Under the pieces are notes generated by a model. That model saw only the letters and a list, made by a program, of their open reading frames with translations. It did not search any database and was not told the origin of the DNA. From Roseisolibacter agri (GTDB lineage Bacteria > Gemmatimonadota > Gemmatimonadetes > Gemmatimonadales > Gemmatimonadaceae), in contig NZ_BRXS01000002.1 in the NCBI RefSeq assembly GCF_030159095.1, positions 682,001 to 746,000 of the forward strand: a stretch of DNA of 64,000 nucleotides, in the 5' to 3' direction. Made by a program: the position numbers and the translations under genes. The stretch's first letter is position 1. Each line of letters starts with the position of its first letter. This document shows, one piece after another, positions 6,861 through 14,661 of this stretch.

Positions 6861-8594
6861 CTACTCCATAGCCGCGATCGCGCCAGCCGCGCTCGAGCCG
6901 GCCCGGGGCCGCTGGCGGCGTTCCTCGCGCTGCGGCGGCTGGCACATCTCAAGGATGGCCATCGTCGCGGTGTCCGCCTGGTCGTCGCGCGCCGAATTCG
7001 GCACCGCGGAGAGCTCGCCGAGGAAGTCGGTCACCCACGTGCGCTTCACGTCCTTCGACTGCAGCCAGCTGTCCTCCTGCTCCGCGATCTCCTGCAGCAC
7101 GGCCGTCCAGCGCTCCGCCAGCAGGTCGTCGGGCAGGTAGACGTTCCCGGCGCGCACGTACGGCGACGCCGAACGCCAGCGCGCCTCCTTCGACACCTCC
7201 ACGGGCACGGCGATGATGCCTGGGATCTGCTTCGTGAGCGTCGCGATCGCGGCGGGCCCGTTCGCCTTGTCCTCGATCAGCTTCGCGCCCGCGCGCTGCC
7301 CGGGCGCCACGCAGTACTGCGACGCCCAGCGGAGCCCCTCGATCAGCTCGGGGAAGCCGAGGCGCGCACGCACCTGGCCGACCAGGTACACGTCGGCATG
7401 CACGCGGCCCCAGAGCTGGATCACCGCGAACGATCCCGCCTTGGTCTCCTTCACGTTCGCGTCGCACGCCAGCACGACCTGGTGGAACTTGGGCGGCATG
7501 ACGTCGTAGCGCTTCCACCAGCCCTTCTTGAAGATCCCGCCGTCGGCCGCGGTCGGCCGCTGCTGGTACTGGCCCGCGTAGTCGTCGAGCAGCTCGAGCT
7601 GCGTCTGCGCGATCACCTCGGGCGGGAACATCGTCGGGAAGAGGCACTCGCCGGGCTCCTCGCGCGGATCCTCCCAGCCGATCGACGTCGCCGCCTTCCG
7701 CTCCGGCTCGAACTCCAGGGGCAGGCACAGGTGCTGGTAGCCGCCGCGCTCGACGAGGTGACCGGTGAGGTCCTCCTCGTGCAGCCGCTGCATGATCACG
7801 ACGCGCGTGCCCGTGCGCTTGTCGTTCACGCGAGAGCTCATCGACCGGTCCCACCAGGTGCGCGCCTCGGTGCGCGCGACCTCGGACGAGGCGTCCGCCG
7901 CGTTCAGCGGGTCGTCGACGACGATGCCGTGCCCACGGAAGCCCGTCGCGCGGCCGCCGACGGAGACGCACAGCCGGAACCCCATCGCGGTGTTCTGGAA
8001 GTACGACTTCACGTTCTGGTCGCCGGCGAAGCGCCACGTCGGCTTGAACGTCTGCTGGTACCACTCCGACTCGATCAGCTGGCGGCACTTCACCGAGTCA
8101 CGCAGCGCCAGGTCGATCGCGTACGAGCAGAAGATCCCGCGCCACCCGGGCAGGAAGGTCCAGATCCACGCCGGCCAGAAGACGGCGCCGAGCAGGGACT
8201 TCATGAACCCGGGCGGGATGTTGATGATCAGGTCCCGGACGGCGGGCCCGCGCCACCAGTCGTCGACGTCGTTCTCGACCTCCCCGGCCTCGATCTGCGC
8301 GAGGCGCACGAGCGCGTAGCTGCGCGTCGCCGCCTCGAGGTGCGCGCACACCGCCTCGACGTGCCAGTTGTGGATGTACGGCGTGTCGGGCTCGAGGACG
8401 TCCCACGCCTGCCGCACGAAGTCGACGAGCGACATCGGCGGCGCGCCGAGCGGGCGCCGCGCGGCGGCGAGGTCGGACTCCGCCGCTGCCTCGCAGAAGA
8501 GCGCCGCCAGCGCGCCACCGCGCGCGACGTCGTCGGCCGAGAGCTGCGCGCCCGCGGCGTCGACGTCGTCGGGCCACAGGGAGAGCGTGGCCAC
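6861..8594 (-). CDS. terL: Phage terminase large subunit
   Basis: A 577-aa DNA-packaging motor starting at GTG 8594. The ATPase half shows a Walker A-like segment (LIINIPPGFMKSLLGAVFWP) and a Walker B segment (GHGIVVDDPLNAAD). The nuclease half has the acidic positions expected of the RNase H-like domain: VVLACDANVKETKAGSF, AGAKLIEDKANGPAAI, and NSARDDQADTATMAI near the end. Length is typical of TerL. It follows the small terminase gene by two bases and is the best single marker that this is a phage. It should cut concatemeric DNA and drive it through the portal encoded downstream. Confidence 0.95.
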   Translation of the reverse strand: MATLSLWPDDVDAAGAQLSADDVARGGALAALFCEAAAESDLAAARRPLGAPPMSLVDFVRQAWDVLEPDTPYIHNWHVEAVCAHLEAATRSYALVRLAQIEAGEVENDVDDWWRGPAVRDLIINIPPGFMKSLLGAVFWPAWIWTFLPGWRGIFCSYAIDLALRDSVKCRQLIESEWYQQTFKPTWRFAGDQNVKSYFQNTAMGFRLCVSVGGRATGFRGHGIVVDDPLNAADASSEVARTEARTWWDRSMSSRVNDKRTGTRVVIMQRLHEEDLTGHLVERGGYQHLCLPLEFEPERKAATSIGWEDPREEPGECLFPTMFPPEVIAQTQLELLDDYAGQYQQRPTAADGGIFKKGWWKRYDVMPPKFHQVVLACDANVKETKAGSFAVIQLWGRVHADVYLVGQVRARLGFPELIEGLRWASQYCVAPGQRAGAKLIEDKANGPAAIATLTKQIPGIIAVPVEVSKEARWRSASPYVRAGNVYLPDDLLAERWTAVLQEIAEQEDSWLQSKDVKRTWVTDFLGELSAVPNSARDDQADTATMAILEMCQPPQREERRQRPRAGSSAAGAIAAME

Positions 8595-8596
8595 GG

Positions 8597-9115
8597 CTAC
8601 CGCCAGATCGCGTTCAGGCGCGCCATGAAGTCGGCGAAGAGGCCCGGGTAGGCCTCGGGCGGGAGCAGCTCGCGCGCGGCGTCGATGGTCTTGCGCACGC
8701 GACCCTTCACCTCGTCGACGGTGATCTCCTTCTGCGTGCCGAGGCCGTACTTCAGCAGCTTGTCGCCGGCGATCGCGACGACGGCCGGCTTCTTCTTCCG
8801 CAGCTGCGCGTCCTCGACGATGTCGATGAGCACCGGGATCGCGCGCTCCGCGCCCTCGAGCGCGAGCGCGCGCACCTCGGACTTCGGCCGACCGGTGCCG
8901 CCGCGGTTGCCCTCGACGCCGCCCGAGAGGAGCGCGCCGCCGTGCGGCTGCTCGACCTTCGTCACCGCCTTCCGCGCGTGCGGACGACGCGCGGCCGCCG
9001 GCGCCGGCGTCCCCTCGGGCCCGCCCGCCTCCGCGGCCGCCACCGCTGTTTTCGCCGCTGTTTTCCGGCCGCGGGCGGAGGGCTCCGCCGGCGCCGGCGC
9101 GCCCTTCCTGGCCAC
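8597..9115 (-). CDS. Probable terminase small subunit
   Basis: A 172-aa protein taken from GTG 9115 (VARKGAPAPAEPSARGRK), seven bases after the stop of the 76-aa gene. The first 70 residues are basic and Ala/Pro-rich. The remainder (GGTGRPKSEVRALALEGAER, then AIPVLIDIVEDAQLRKKK and LLKYGLGTQKEITVDEVKG) resembles small terminase or phage DNA-recognition proteins that precede TerL. Position directly before the large subunit supports a packaging-site recognition role. The open frame reaches 9337, but that extension is Arg/Ser-rich shadow of the sigma-region genes. Confidence 0.65.
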   Translation of the reverse strand: MARKGAPAPAEPSARGRKTAAKTAVAAAEAGGPEGTPAPAAARRPHARKAVTKVEQPHGGALLSGGVEGNRGGTGRPKSEVRALALEGAERAIPVLIDIVEDAQLRKKKPAVVAIAGDKLLKYGLGTQKEITVDEVKGRVRKTIDAARELLPPEAYPGLFADFMARLNAIWR

Positions 9116-9122
9116 TGGCGAG

Positions 9123-9353
9123 CTACCCGCGGACGGTCGTCGCGCGCAGCTGGCGCAGCTCGTCCTCGCGGCGCTGGTACTCGCGCTGGAGAAGCGGGGG
9201 CATCGTGGCCATCCCACCGCCGAACATGCCGCGGAGCAGCTCCTGTGCGTCCTGCAGGGCCGAGATGATGCGCGCGACGTCGCGCGCGACCGACGGGTCG
9301 TCGTGCGGCACCGGCGCCGGGTGCGGGGCCGGGGCAAGCGAGGCGAAGATCAC
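9123..9353 (-). CDS. Small phage protein coupled to the sigma factor gene
   Basis: A 76-aa frame that starts at GTG 9353, overlapping the sigma factor stop as GTGA, and ends seven bases before the small terminase start. The sequence is a Pro/His-rich lead followed by a helix (SVARDVARIISALQDAQELL) and a charged C-terminal helix (LLQREYQRREDELRQLRATT). The tight coupling on both sides supports translation. No family is recognised. It could assist the sigma factor or the packaging complex, but that is only suggested by position. Confidence 0.55.
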   Translation of the reverse strand: MIFASLAPAPHPAPVPHDDPSVARDVARIISALQDAQELLRGMFGGGMATMPPLLQREYQRREDELRQLRATTVRG

Positions 9354-9901
9354 GCGACGAACCTCCAAGGCGTGAGACGGAGCCGGGCGAGCGCGCGGGC
9401 GCGCAGCTGCGATGCGCGCGCCTCGCTCACCCCCAGTTCGAGGCCGATCTCCTTCAGCGTCCAGTCGTCGCGGAAGTACCGGCGGACGATGTGCGCGAGC
9501 TCCGAGGGCAGCTGATCGACTGCGGCCCAGAGGCGCGCCGCCTGGTCCACGTCGACCACCAGCGCGAGGGCGTCCGCCGCGCGACACGGGAAGCGGTGCG
9601 CGTTCTCGTCGTCGATCGGCGACGGCGCCACGTAGTCGGGGCGGCGCGAGCCGGGGACGATGGCCGCGAGCTGTCGGCGGCCATCGAGCATCGCCCCGCG
9701 GATCCGCGGGGCCGCGAACGTCGAGAAGCGCAGGCCACGCGAGGCGTCGAACGCTGCGGCCGCGGCGACGAGGCCGAGGTACCCGTCGCCGAGCAGCTCC
9801 GCGCGCGGGCGCCGGATGCGCGCCGCCAGCCGCCCTGCCTCGCGGTACAGCAGGCCAAGATGGTCGGCGGGGTCGATCGAGGAGGGAGCGTCGAGCGCCA
9901 T
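9350..9901 (-). CDS. Phage-encoded sigma-70 factor (FliA/WhiG-like)
   Basis: A 183-aa protein starting at ATG 9901 (MALDAPSSIDPADHLG). Region 2 is clear (ELLGDGYLGLVAAAAAFDAS, then RFSTFAAPRIRGAMLDGRR), as is region 4 with its helix-turn-helix (LPSELAHIVRRYF, then WTLKEIGLELGVSEARASQL). The layout, short region 3 and motif style resemble FliA/WhiG alternative sigma factors. It would direct RNA polymerase to a phage promoter class, most simply the late operon that begins right downstream. No anti-sigma factor is seen. The open frame extends to 10048 but crosses a strong hairpin, so the internal ATG was chosen. Confidence 0.82.
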   Translation of the reverse strand: MALDAPSSIDPADHLGLLYREAGRLAARIRRPRAELLGDGYLGLVAAAAAFDASRGLRFSTFAAPRIRGAMLDGRRQLAAIVPGSRRPDYVAPSPIDDENAHRFPCRAADALALVVDVDQAARLWAAVDQLPSELAHIVRRYFRDDWTLKEIGLELGVSEARASQLRARALARLRLTPWRFVA

Positions 9902-9920
9902 CGGAGGGGGCAGAACGCAG

Positions 9921-9972
9921 AAACCCCCGGCACCGCAGGCCGCCCTGGTGAGGGCGGTCGCGATGCCGGGGG
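9921..9972 (-). terminator. Two-tier hairpin upstream of the sigma factor gene
   Basis: An outer 9-bp stem (9924-9932 with 9964-9972) encloses an inner 7-bp stem (9940-9946 with 9951-9957). On the minus strand it is followed by TTTC and TGCGTTC, then the sigma factor start about 20 bases later. It may act as a terminator or attenuator and is the third signal of this type in the prophage. Confidence 0.6.
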
Positions 9973-10099
9973 AAGTCGGCGAGAAGATGTGGGCGCCGGC
10001 GGCAGGGCCGGCTCGTCGAAGATAGGACGATCGAACGGAGCCGAGCAATACGAGCGGCGGTAGATTGCCGCCGATTCCTACCCCAATCCCGAGGAGGCG

Positions 10100-10618
10100 A
10101 TGGCAGACGAGCGAATCGACAAGATCATCGACGCCTGGCGTCAGGCGTCCGAGAAGTTCGACTACTTCCTAACCGGCGGCACTGGCGCCCTCGCCGCGTA
10201 CGTCGGCCAGCGCATCGAGCCTGTGCGATTGGGGTGGAACCCGACGACGTTCGAGGTCGCTGCCCTCGCGTTGCTCGGCGCTTCGCTCTACTGCGGGATC
10301 AAGCGCATCGAGACGATGGTCGAGATCTACCGTGTCCAGGCCCTCACCCTGCGCGCTGAGACGTCGTCCCAGAACTTCATCCGGGCGGCTCACACCCCTG
10401 GGGGAGAGTTCATTGACAGCACCACAGGGCGCCCGACCACGCGCGACCGAGTACACGCAGTCGGTGTCGAGCAAGGCGAGGTGGCCAAGGTCGGTCACCA
10501 GACGGCTGACTCGAAGGGGAAGCTCGCGGTCCGGTGGTACCAAGCACGGAATGCCACCTTGTTCCTCGGACTCGCGGTGCTTGTCGCAGCTCGCATCCTC
10601 CCGGCATACTCGAAGTAG
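10100..10618 (+). CDS. Lone plus-strand membrane protein in the prophage
   Basis: A 172-aa protein with GAGGAGG seven bases before ATG 10100, read against nearly all neighbours. It has a hydrophobic segment at about residues 50-66 (FEVAALALLGASLYCGI) and another at 147-168 (ARNATLFLGLAVLVAARIL), with a soluble middle. The base composition looks less extreme than its neighbours (more A/T-ending codons), as seen in acquired 'moron' genes. A membrane protein under its own signals inside a prophage fits superinfection exclusion or another lysogenic conversion role. No family is recognised. Confidence 0.65.
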   Translation: MADERIDKIIDAWRQASEKFDYFLTGGTGALAAYVGQRIEPVRLGWNPTTFEVAALALLGASLYCGIKRIETMVEIYRVQALTLRAETSSQNFIRAAHTPGGEFIDSTTGRPTTRDRVHAVGVEQGEVAKVGHQTADSKGKLAVRWYQARNATLFLGLAVLVAARILPAYSK

Positions 10619-10622
10619 GCGG

Positions 10623-11045
10623 TCAGGCCGAGCGGTCGATCGTCATACGGGGCCACATCGGCGCGCCGAGGTACCGGAGCGTCTCCTGCACGTCGCGGTG
10701 TTCCTTGATCGCGCGCACGTCCGCCCAGTCGACTTCCGCCACGTAGACGGCGCTGCTGCGCGTGTCGACGATGACCCACACGAGCAGGCCGCAGGGCGCG
10801 CGGCCGGCGACGTCGCGGTGCTGGCAGCGCACGGGCTGCTCGCCGACGATGAGCGCCCCGTCGCGGATGTGATGACCGCGCGGGCAGCACAGCTCCCGCT
10901 CGATCGGGCCTGCGAGCCAGCCGGCGGTGCGCTGGTCGCCGTGGACGTACCGCGTGCGCGGTGCCGCGCGCCGCTCCACGCCGCCCGGCGACTCGATCGG
11001 GTGCGGCGCGTACGAACCGTCAGAGGGGGGCGTGAAGGGCGTCAC
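10623..11045 (-). CDS. Hypothetical phage protein with Cys/His cluster
   Basis: About 140 aa if started at GTG 11045; the frame extends further but overlaps the RusA gene. It converges with the plus-strand membrane gene, whose stop is four bases away. A central segment (IERELCCPRGHHIRDGALIV, then EQPVRCQHRDVAGRAPC) has five Cys and three His that could bind zinc. The C-terminal half (LLVWVIVDTRSSAVYVAEV) is beta-rich. No family is recognised. The start codon is uncertain. Confidence 0.5.
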   Translation of the reverse strand: MTPFTPPSDGSYAPHPIESPGGVERRAAPRTRYVHGDQRTAGWLAGPIERELCCPRGHHIRDGALIVGEQPVRCQHRDVAGRAPCGLLVWVIVDTRSSAVYVAEVDWADVRAIKEHRDVQETLRYLGAPMWPRMTIDRSA

Positions 11046-11074
11046 CGGAGGCGGGGTGCAGGATCGACGGATGA

Positions 11075-11605
11075 TCAGACGGGAAGAGGCGTGATCGAGA
11101 GCTCGACGCGGGGCCGCGCGTGATCGGAGACGACACGTGTCCCGTCGCCGGTACGAAACCACCAGTCGTCGGCGATCACCTGCGCGTCCTGCAGCGCGTC
11201 GGCGAGCGCCTGTTCGAGGCCGAAGCGGTCGGCCTGGTCGCCCGCGCTGTCCGTGTAGAACACCGCGGCGAGGTTGTAGGGTCGATCGGGGAGGGGCAGC
11301 GCGAGCTGCTCCCGGAACGAGGCGAGGTGCGCGACGACGGCGTTGCGGTACGCGATGTACGCCTTCGACTGCTTCACGCCGAGCGTCGTGCTGTTCTTCT
11401 TCGTGCGCGGCGCGAAGGGGAGCACGAGCTCGAGGCGATCGCCGACACGGCGCGCGATCGGCGGATCCCCGATCACCGCGGTCCCGGTGAACGCGGGCGC
11501 ACCCGCCGGCGCCGGATTCGGCACGGGCGCGCGCGCGGCCGCCTGCCGCTCGAGCTCCGCGCGGACCTTCTTCTGGAATTCGACGGGCAACTCCGACAGC
11601 CGCAT
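11075..11605 (-). CDS. RusA-like Holliday junction resolvase
   Basis: A 176-aa protein from ATG 11605. After a variable Pro/Ala-rich lead, residues 55-176 follow the RusA pattern: LELVLPFAPRTKKNSTTLG (the basic 'P.tKks' entry strand), AYRNAVVAHLASFREQLALP, an acidic segment DSAGDQADRFGLEQALADAL, then QVIADDWWFRTGD. RusA enzymes cut four-way junctions as dimers, and phages use them for recombination and packaging. The usual Asp-x-Asp-Asn core is altered here (Q-A-D-R), so activity is not certain. It lies two bases after a small membrane protein gene. Confidence 0.68.
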   Translation of the reverse strand: MRLSELPVEFQKKVRAELERQAAARAPVPNPAPAGAPAFTGTAVIGDPPIARRVGDRLELVLPFAPRTKKNSTTLGVKQSKAYIAYRNAVVAHLASFREQLALPLPDRPYNLAAVFYTDSAGDQADRFGLEQALADALQDAQVIADDWWFRTGDGTRVVSDHARPRVELSITPLPV

Positions 11606-11607
11606 CG

Positions 11608-11784
11608 TCAGCGCCCCCACTCGAACGCGCCGGCGAGCATGACGCCCGCCAGCGACGCGAAGGTCGCGGAGTAGATCAGGAGCCCGACGCGCTCCTCGGC
11701 GTGTTCGGGTTCGCTGCTGCCGCGCCAGCAGGCCCACGCGGCGACACCGAACGCGATCGCGAACAGCAGGTACAGGAGACGCAT
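11608..11784 (-). CDS. Small two-helix membrane protein
   Basis: A 58-aa protein from ATG 11784 (or 60 aa from ATG 11790). It has two predicted membrane helices, LLYLLFAIAFGVAAWACW and VGLLIYSATFASLAGVMLAG, separated by a charged loop (RGSSEPEHAEERV). It is followed after two bases by the RusA-like gene. The size and topology resemble small holins or phage inner-membrane proteins, but its place beside replication genes rather than a lysis cassette argues against a firm holin call. Confidence 0.55.
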   Translation of the reverse strand: MRLLYLLFAIAFGVAAWACWRGSSEPEHAEERVGLLIYSATFASLAGVMLAGAFEWGR

Positions 11785-12212
11785 GACCATCAGCCCCCCG
11801 GCGCTCCGGCGAGCATATATTCGAGGTGCGGGTGGGGGGTGACGAGTGACGGTTCGGCCGTAGAGCTCGGGGGTCGGTTCGCCGATGCATCGGGCAGCCC
11901 GGAGCCCCACCCGCAATCCGCGCCGCGCGCGTGGCGAGTGATCGTCCCTCGCCCTCCGGCGCTGGCCCTTGCCGACGGAGCGGTTCCGCCTGCATAGTGA
12001 TCGCATCGCCCCATGGCTCGTCGCGGGGCAGTCGCCGGTTTCCCTCGTTTCCTGCGGCTGCACAACGGCGGGTCCACGGGGCGACCTACGTTCGGGCTGG
12101 GCGCCCCCAGGCTGGCACACCCCCTGCCGCTGCTCCACGGCGGACTGGCCAGCGGCCACCGTCGGACCTCTCCCGGCGGTGCGTCGGCCGGCGCGCCCTC
12201 CCAACCCGACTG
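11785..12212. other. Presumed phage control region without a clear gene
   Basis: About 430 bases between a leftward set and a rightward set of small phage genes. Open frames here (66-128 codons on either strand) are Pro/Gly/Arg-rich and look like GC shadow. An A/T-rich CATATATTC at 11816-11824 stands out and could be part of a promoter. No repressor-like gene is visible. Confidence 0.4.
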
Positions 12213-12527
12213 ATGCTCGCTCCGGAGACCTCCGGTCCCGCTGTGGATCGCTACGTGCGCGCGATGCGCCCGTGCACCACGGCCGCCGGCTTTCAGCACG
12301 ACTGTGCCCGTGCCGCGGTCGTGCGACTCGCCGAGGAGCTCGAGCGTGCGGGTGAGCGGCCGGCGACGATCGTGCGACTCGCGGTGGAACTGCTCCCGCT
12401 CGGGGAAGGCGATGCGGGGACCGTCTTCGGGGTGACCCTCCGCGACTGGGTGCGGACGACGGTCCGCGGCGCGCTTCGCGGTCCGGTGTTCGATCGGCGC
12501 GTGCGCCCTCGGGTCGAGGAGCGCTGA
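12213..12527 (+). CDS. Small plus-strand phage protein, 104 aa
   Basis: A frame from ATG 12213 (MLAPETSGPAVDRYVRAMRP) ending in VRTTVRGALRGPVFDRRVRP and a short Arg/Glu tail. It appears helical (ARAAVVRLAEELERAGERPA). It is the first of three short plus-strand genes that converge on the replication gene. Codon third positions are strongly G/C but not uniformly so. An alternative start is ATG 12267. It may be an early or immunity-region gene; no family is recognised. Confidence 0.45.
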   Translation: MLAPETSGPAVDRYVRAMRPCTTAAGFQHDCARAAVVRLAEELERAGERPATIVRLAVELLPLGEGDAGTVFGVTLRDWVRTTVRGALRGPVFDRRVRPRVEER

Positions 12528-12582
12528 GCGCGCGCACTCCGCGCTGCGCTCCATTCCCTTACCGCGCAGAGGAACCCGCTCG

Positions 12583-12789
12583 ATGTACGACCCGCCGGAG
12601 TCGCTAGAGGCCCTGATGGCCGACATCGCCCAGCGGGTGCGCCCGACCGTCCCGACCATGCCGCAGGACCAGTTCGACGTCATGGTGCAACGCATGGCGG
12701 AGGTCGAGATGCGGTACGCCGAGGCGGCGAGAGCCGAGGCGCGTGCCGCGGCCGCGGCCGCGCTCAGGCTCCTGAATCCACGCGACTGA
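12583..12789 (+). CDS. Small plus-strand phage protein, 68 aa
   Basis: Starts at ATG 12583 with AGAGGA upstream (MYDPPESLEALMADIAQRVR). The C-terminal half is a charged, Ala-rich helix (RYAEAARAEARAAAAAALRL), likely a coiled coil or DNA/RNA-contacting helix. It is the second of the plus-strand trio. No family is recognised; the ribosome site supports it. Confidence 0.5.
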   Translation: MYDPPESLEALMADIAQRVRPTVPTMPQDQFDVMVQRMAEVEMRYAEAARAEARAAAAAALRLLNPRD

Positions 12790-12839
12790 GACGTCCAGCG
12801 GCGACGCCCGCCCATCGCGCACCATCCGGAGTCCGCGCA

Positions 12840-13151
12840 ATGGCGCGTGACGGTACCGGCACGTTGGACTGCAGTCGGAGCTGCATCTCGTGTATGGACC
12901 AGCATCGTTTCGCCACCGCGATCGGCGCCCTTCGGGAGCGCACCAGCCGGCTCCTGCCCAGCCAACTCGAGGAGTTCGCCAACGCCGTAGAGGACTTCTG
13001 CGACGTCGCGCGGGCCACTGGTCAGTCGCACGCGCTCGTGCGCGCCATCATCGAACTGCAGTTTGCCCGGGACCCCAAGTACGCGGCTGCGCGGGACCGC
13101 TCGCTCGCGGCCGTCGACGAGTGTCTCGCGGACCTGCAGTCGCTCAGCTGA
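12840..13151 (+). CDS. Small plus-strand phage protein, 103 aa
   Basis: Starts at ATG 12840 with GGAG nine bases upstream. After a Cys-containing lead (LDCSRSCISCMDQHRF), which could bind metal, the rest is helical (PSQLEEFANAVEDFCDVARA, then TGQSHALVRAIIELQFARD). The general plan (helix, gap, then LVRA.IEL) loosely echoes the 104-aa gene upstream (IVRLAVELL), so the two could be distant paralogues. It ends 62 bases before the converging replication gene. No family is recognised. Confidence 0.5.
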   Translation: MARDGTGTLDCSRSCISCMDQHRFATAIGALRERTSRLLPSQLEEFANAVEDFCDVARATGQSHALVRAIIELQFARDPKYAAARDRSLAAVDECLADLQSLS

Positions 13152-13213
13152 GGGCGCCCATCCTGCGAGCGCCACGGCGAGCGCGCGTGCCGAATCCGGC
13201 CGAGCTGCACTGA

Positions 13214-14437
13214 TCACGCGCCCACTCCCGCGAGCTCGCCCAGCTCCGCGCGCCGACGCTCGACGAGCTGCACGCGACACGCGGCGCGGGCATGCGCCAG
13301 CAGCGCCTTCGGCAGCGCGCTGTTCGAGGGGCACTGCAGGTCGACCTGCACGGCGATCGCCTCGGACTCCTCGGCATGCTCGGCGAGCCACGCGTCGGCC
13401 GCGCGCTGGCGCGCCGCGAACTCCTGCTCGTCGGCCGCGCGCCGCGCCCGGTCGTCCGCCGCGGCTGCCTCGGGCGCGGTGCGCCCCTGCGCGTCGCGCG
13501 GCGCCACGGCCTCGCCGTCGCGGCACTTGAGCAGCACCACGACGATCGAGCGGTCGGGATTCCGCGTCGGCTCGGCGAGCGTCAGCGCGATCGCGCGCGC
13601 GAGAATGGCCGGCGTCGCGCGCACGACCTCCCGCTTCCGCAGCGCGGTCCCCTCGGGCGCCAGCACGCCGTGCAGTTGCTGCACGACGTCCCGCCAGCGC
13701 TCCGGCGGTGCAACGCGGTAGCGCTGCTCTCGCAGTCGAGCCACGAGCGCAGCGAGCGGCGCGGCGCGGAGCGGCGAGTCGGCGGGCGCGTCGCCGGCGT
13801 CGAGCGCGTCGCGCGCGCCGTCCGGCTGCTCATCCGCGTCGGCAGCGGTCGTCGGCGCCGCGTCGCGCGCGTGCGTCGGAGCTCCGCTGCCGCTTCGGAT
13901 ACCCGCTACGGCTTCCCGCTTCCCGCTTCCGCTTCCCGCTTTATGATCGGGTTCCGTACCGATAGGCCCCGGATACCCTATCGATACGGTATCGCGCGCG
14001 CCGGTCTCGACCTGCCACTCGCGGTAGCGGGTCCAGAACGCGCGCACGATCGCCTTCTCGCCAAGCGGGCGGAGGAGGCGCTCGCGCACGAAGGTGCGGT
14101 GCTTCGGGTTCTCGGCCGACAGCGACGGGTGATAGCGCAGCGCGTTGACGACCCAGACGATGTTCCGCTCGCGGCGGATCCACCCCAGGCCCTCGACGTC
14201 GTCGGGCTTCGGTGCCTCGAGCACGCGGCACGCGGCCTCGTACTCGGCCGGCGTGCAGTTCGCCCGCTGACAGACCTGCAGCACGACGGGCACGCCGATC
14301 CCGGCCGCGCCGAGCGACATCCGCAGCGCGATGAGCACCCGGAACGCGAGGTGGTCGAGCGCCTGGACGTCGGGGTCGTCGAGGAACGCGACGTAGAAGG
14401 CGTGGTACTCGCCCCGATCCCGTCGGTCGCCTGTCAT
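13214..14437 (-). CDS. Phage replication initiation / primosome organiser-like protein
   Basis: A 407-aa protein from ATG 14437, whose start overlaps the upstream stop. The N-terminal 110 residues (EYHAFYVAFLDDPDVQALDH, then FRVLIALRMSLGAAGIGV and YEAACRVLEAPKPDDVEGLG) form a winged-helix-like unit like those of phage replisome organisers (DnaD/O type). A low-complexity linker (about 165-215) leads to a helical C-terminal half. It should recruit host helicase to the phage origin. The call is by domain style and position; no ATPase motif is present, so it is not a helicase loader of the DnaC type. Confidence 0.6.
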   Translation of the reverse strand: MTGDRRDRGEYHAFYVAFLDDPDVQALDHLAFRVLIALRMSLGAAGIGVPVVLQVCQRANCTPAEYEAACRVLEAPKPDDVEGLGWIRRERNIVWVVNALRYHPSLSAENPKHRTFVRERLLRPLGEKAIVRAFWTRYREWQVETGARDTVSIGYPGPIGTEPDHKAGSGSGKREAVAGIRSGSGAPTHARDAAPTTAADADEQPDGARDALDAGDAPADSPLRAAPLAALVARLREQRYRVAPPERWRDVVQQLHGVLAPEGTALRKREVVRATPAILARAIALTLAEPTRNPDRSIVVVLLKCRDGEAVAPRDAQGRTAPEAAAADDRARRAADEQEFAARQRAADAWLAEHAEESEAIAVQVDLQCPSNSALPKALLAHARAACRVQLVERRRAELGELAGVGA

Positions 14438-14661
14438 CCACGACCTCCGCGCACGGAGCGACGCGGCGAGGTGCCGGGGTGCCGCGTCTCCCAGCGCTCG
14501 GCCGGGCAGTGGCGACAGCGTACCATCTTGCGGCCGGACGTCGCGTCGAACGTGACCACGCGCCACGTGTGGAACCGCCGACCGTCGGCCAGGCAGCCCG
14601 ACGCCGCGGCGTGCGCGTGCACGTCGCGCCCCTTCGCGTGGCCCTTCACGCGGCGCTTCAC
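14434..14661 (-). CDS. Small basic zinc-finger-like phage protein
   Basis: A 75-aa protein from GTG 14661, overlapping its upstream neighbour (GTGA) and its downstream neighbour (ATGA). It has one CxxC motif (MVRCRHCPAERWETR) after HTWRVVTFDATSGRK, and basic ends. The overlaps on both sides strongly support translation as part of an early operon. It probably binds nucleic acid; no family is recognised. Confidence 0.6.
   Translation of the reverse strand: MKRRVKGHAKGRDVHAHAAASGCLADGRRFHTWRVVTFDATSGRKMVRCRHCPAERWETRHPGTSPRRSVRGGRG

Noticed and set aside
11608-11784. Holin call for the 58-aa two-helix protein
   Set aside because: Size fits, but there is no endolysin or spanin nearby and the gene sits among replication genes.
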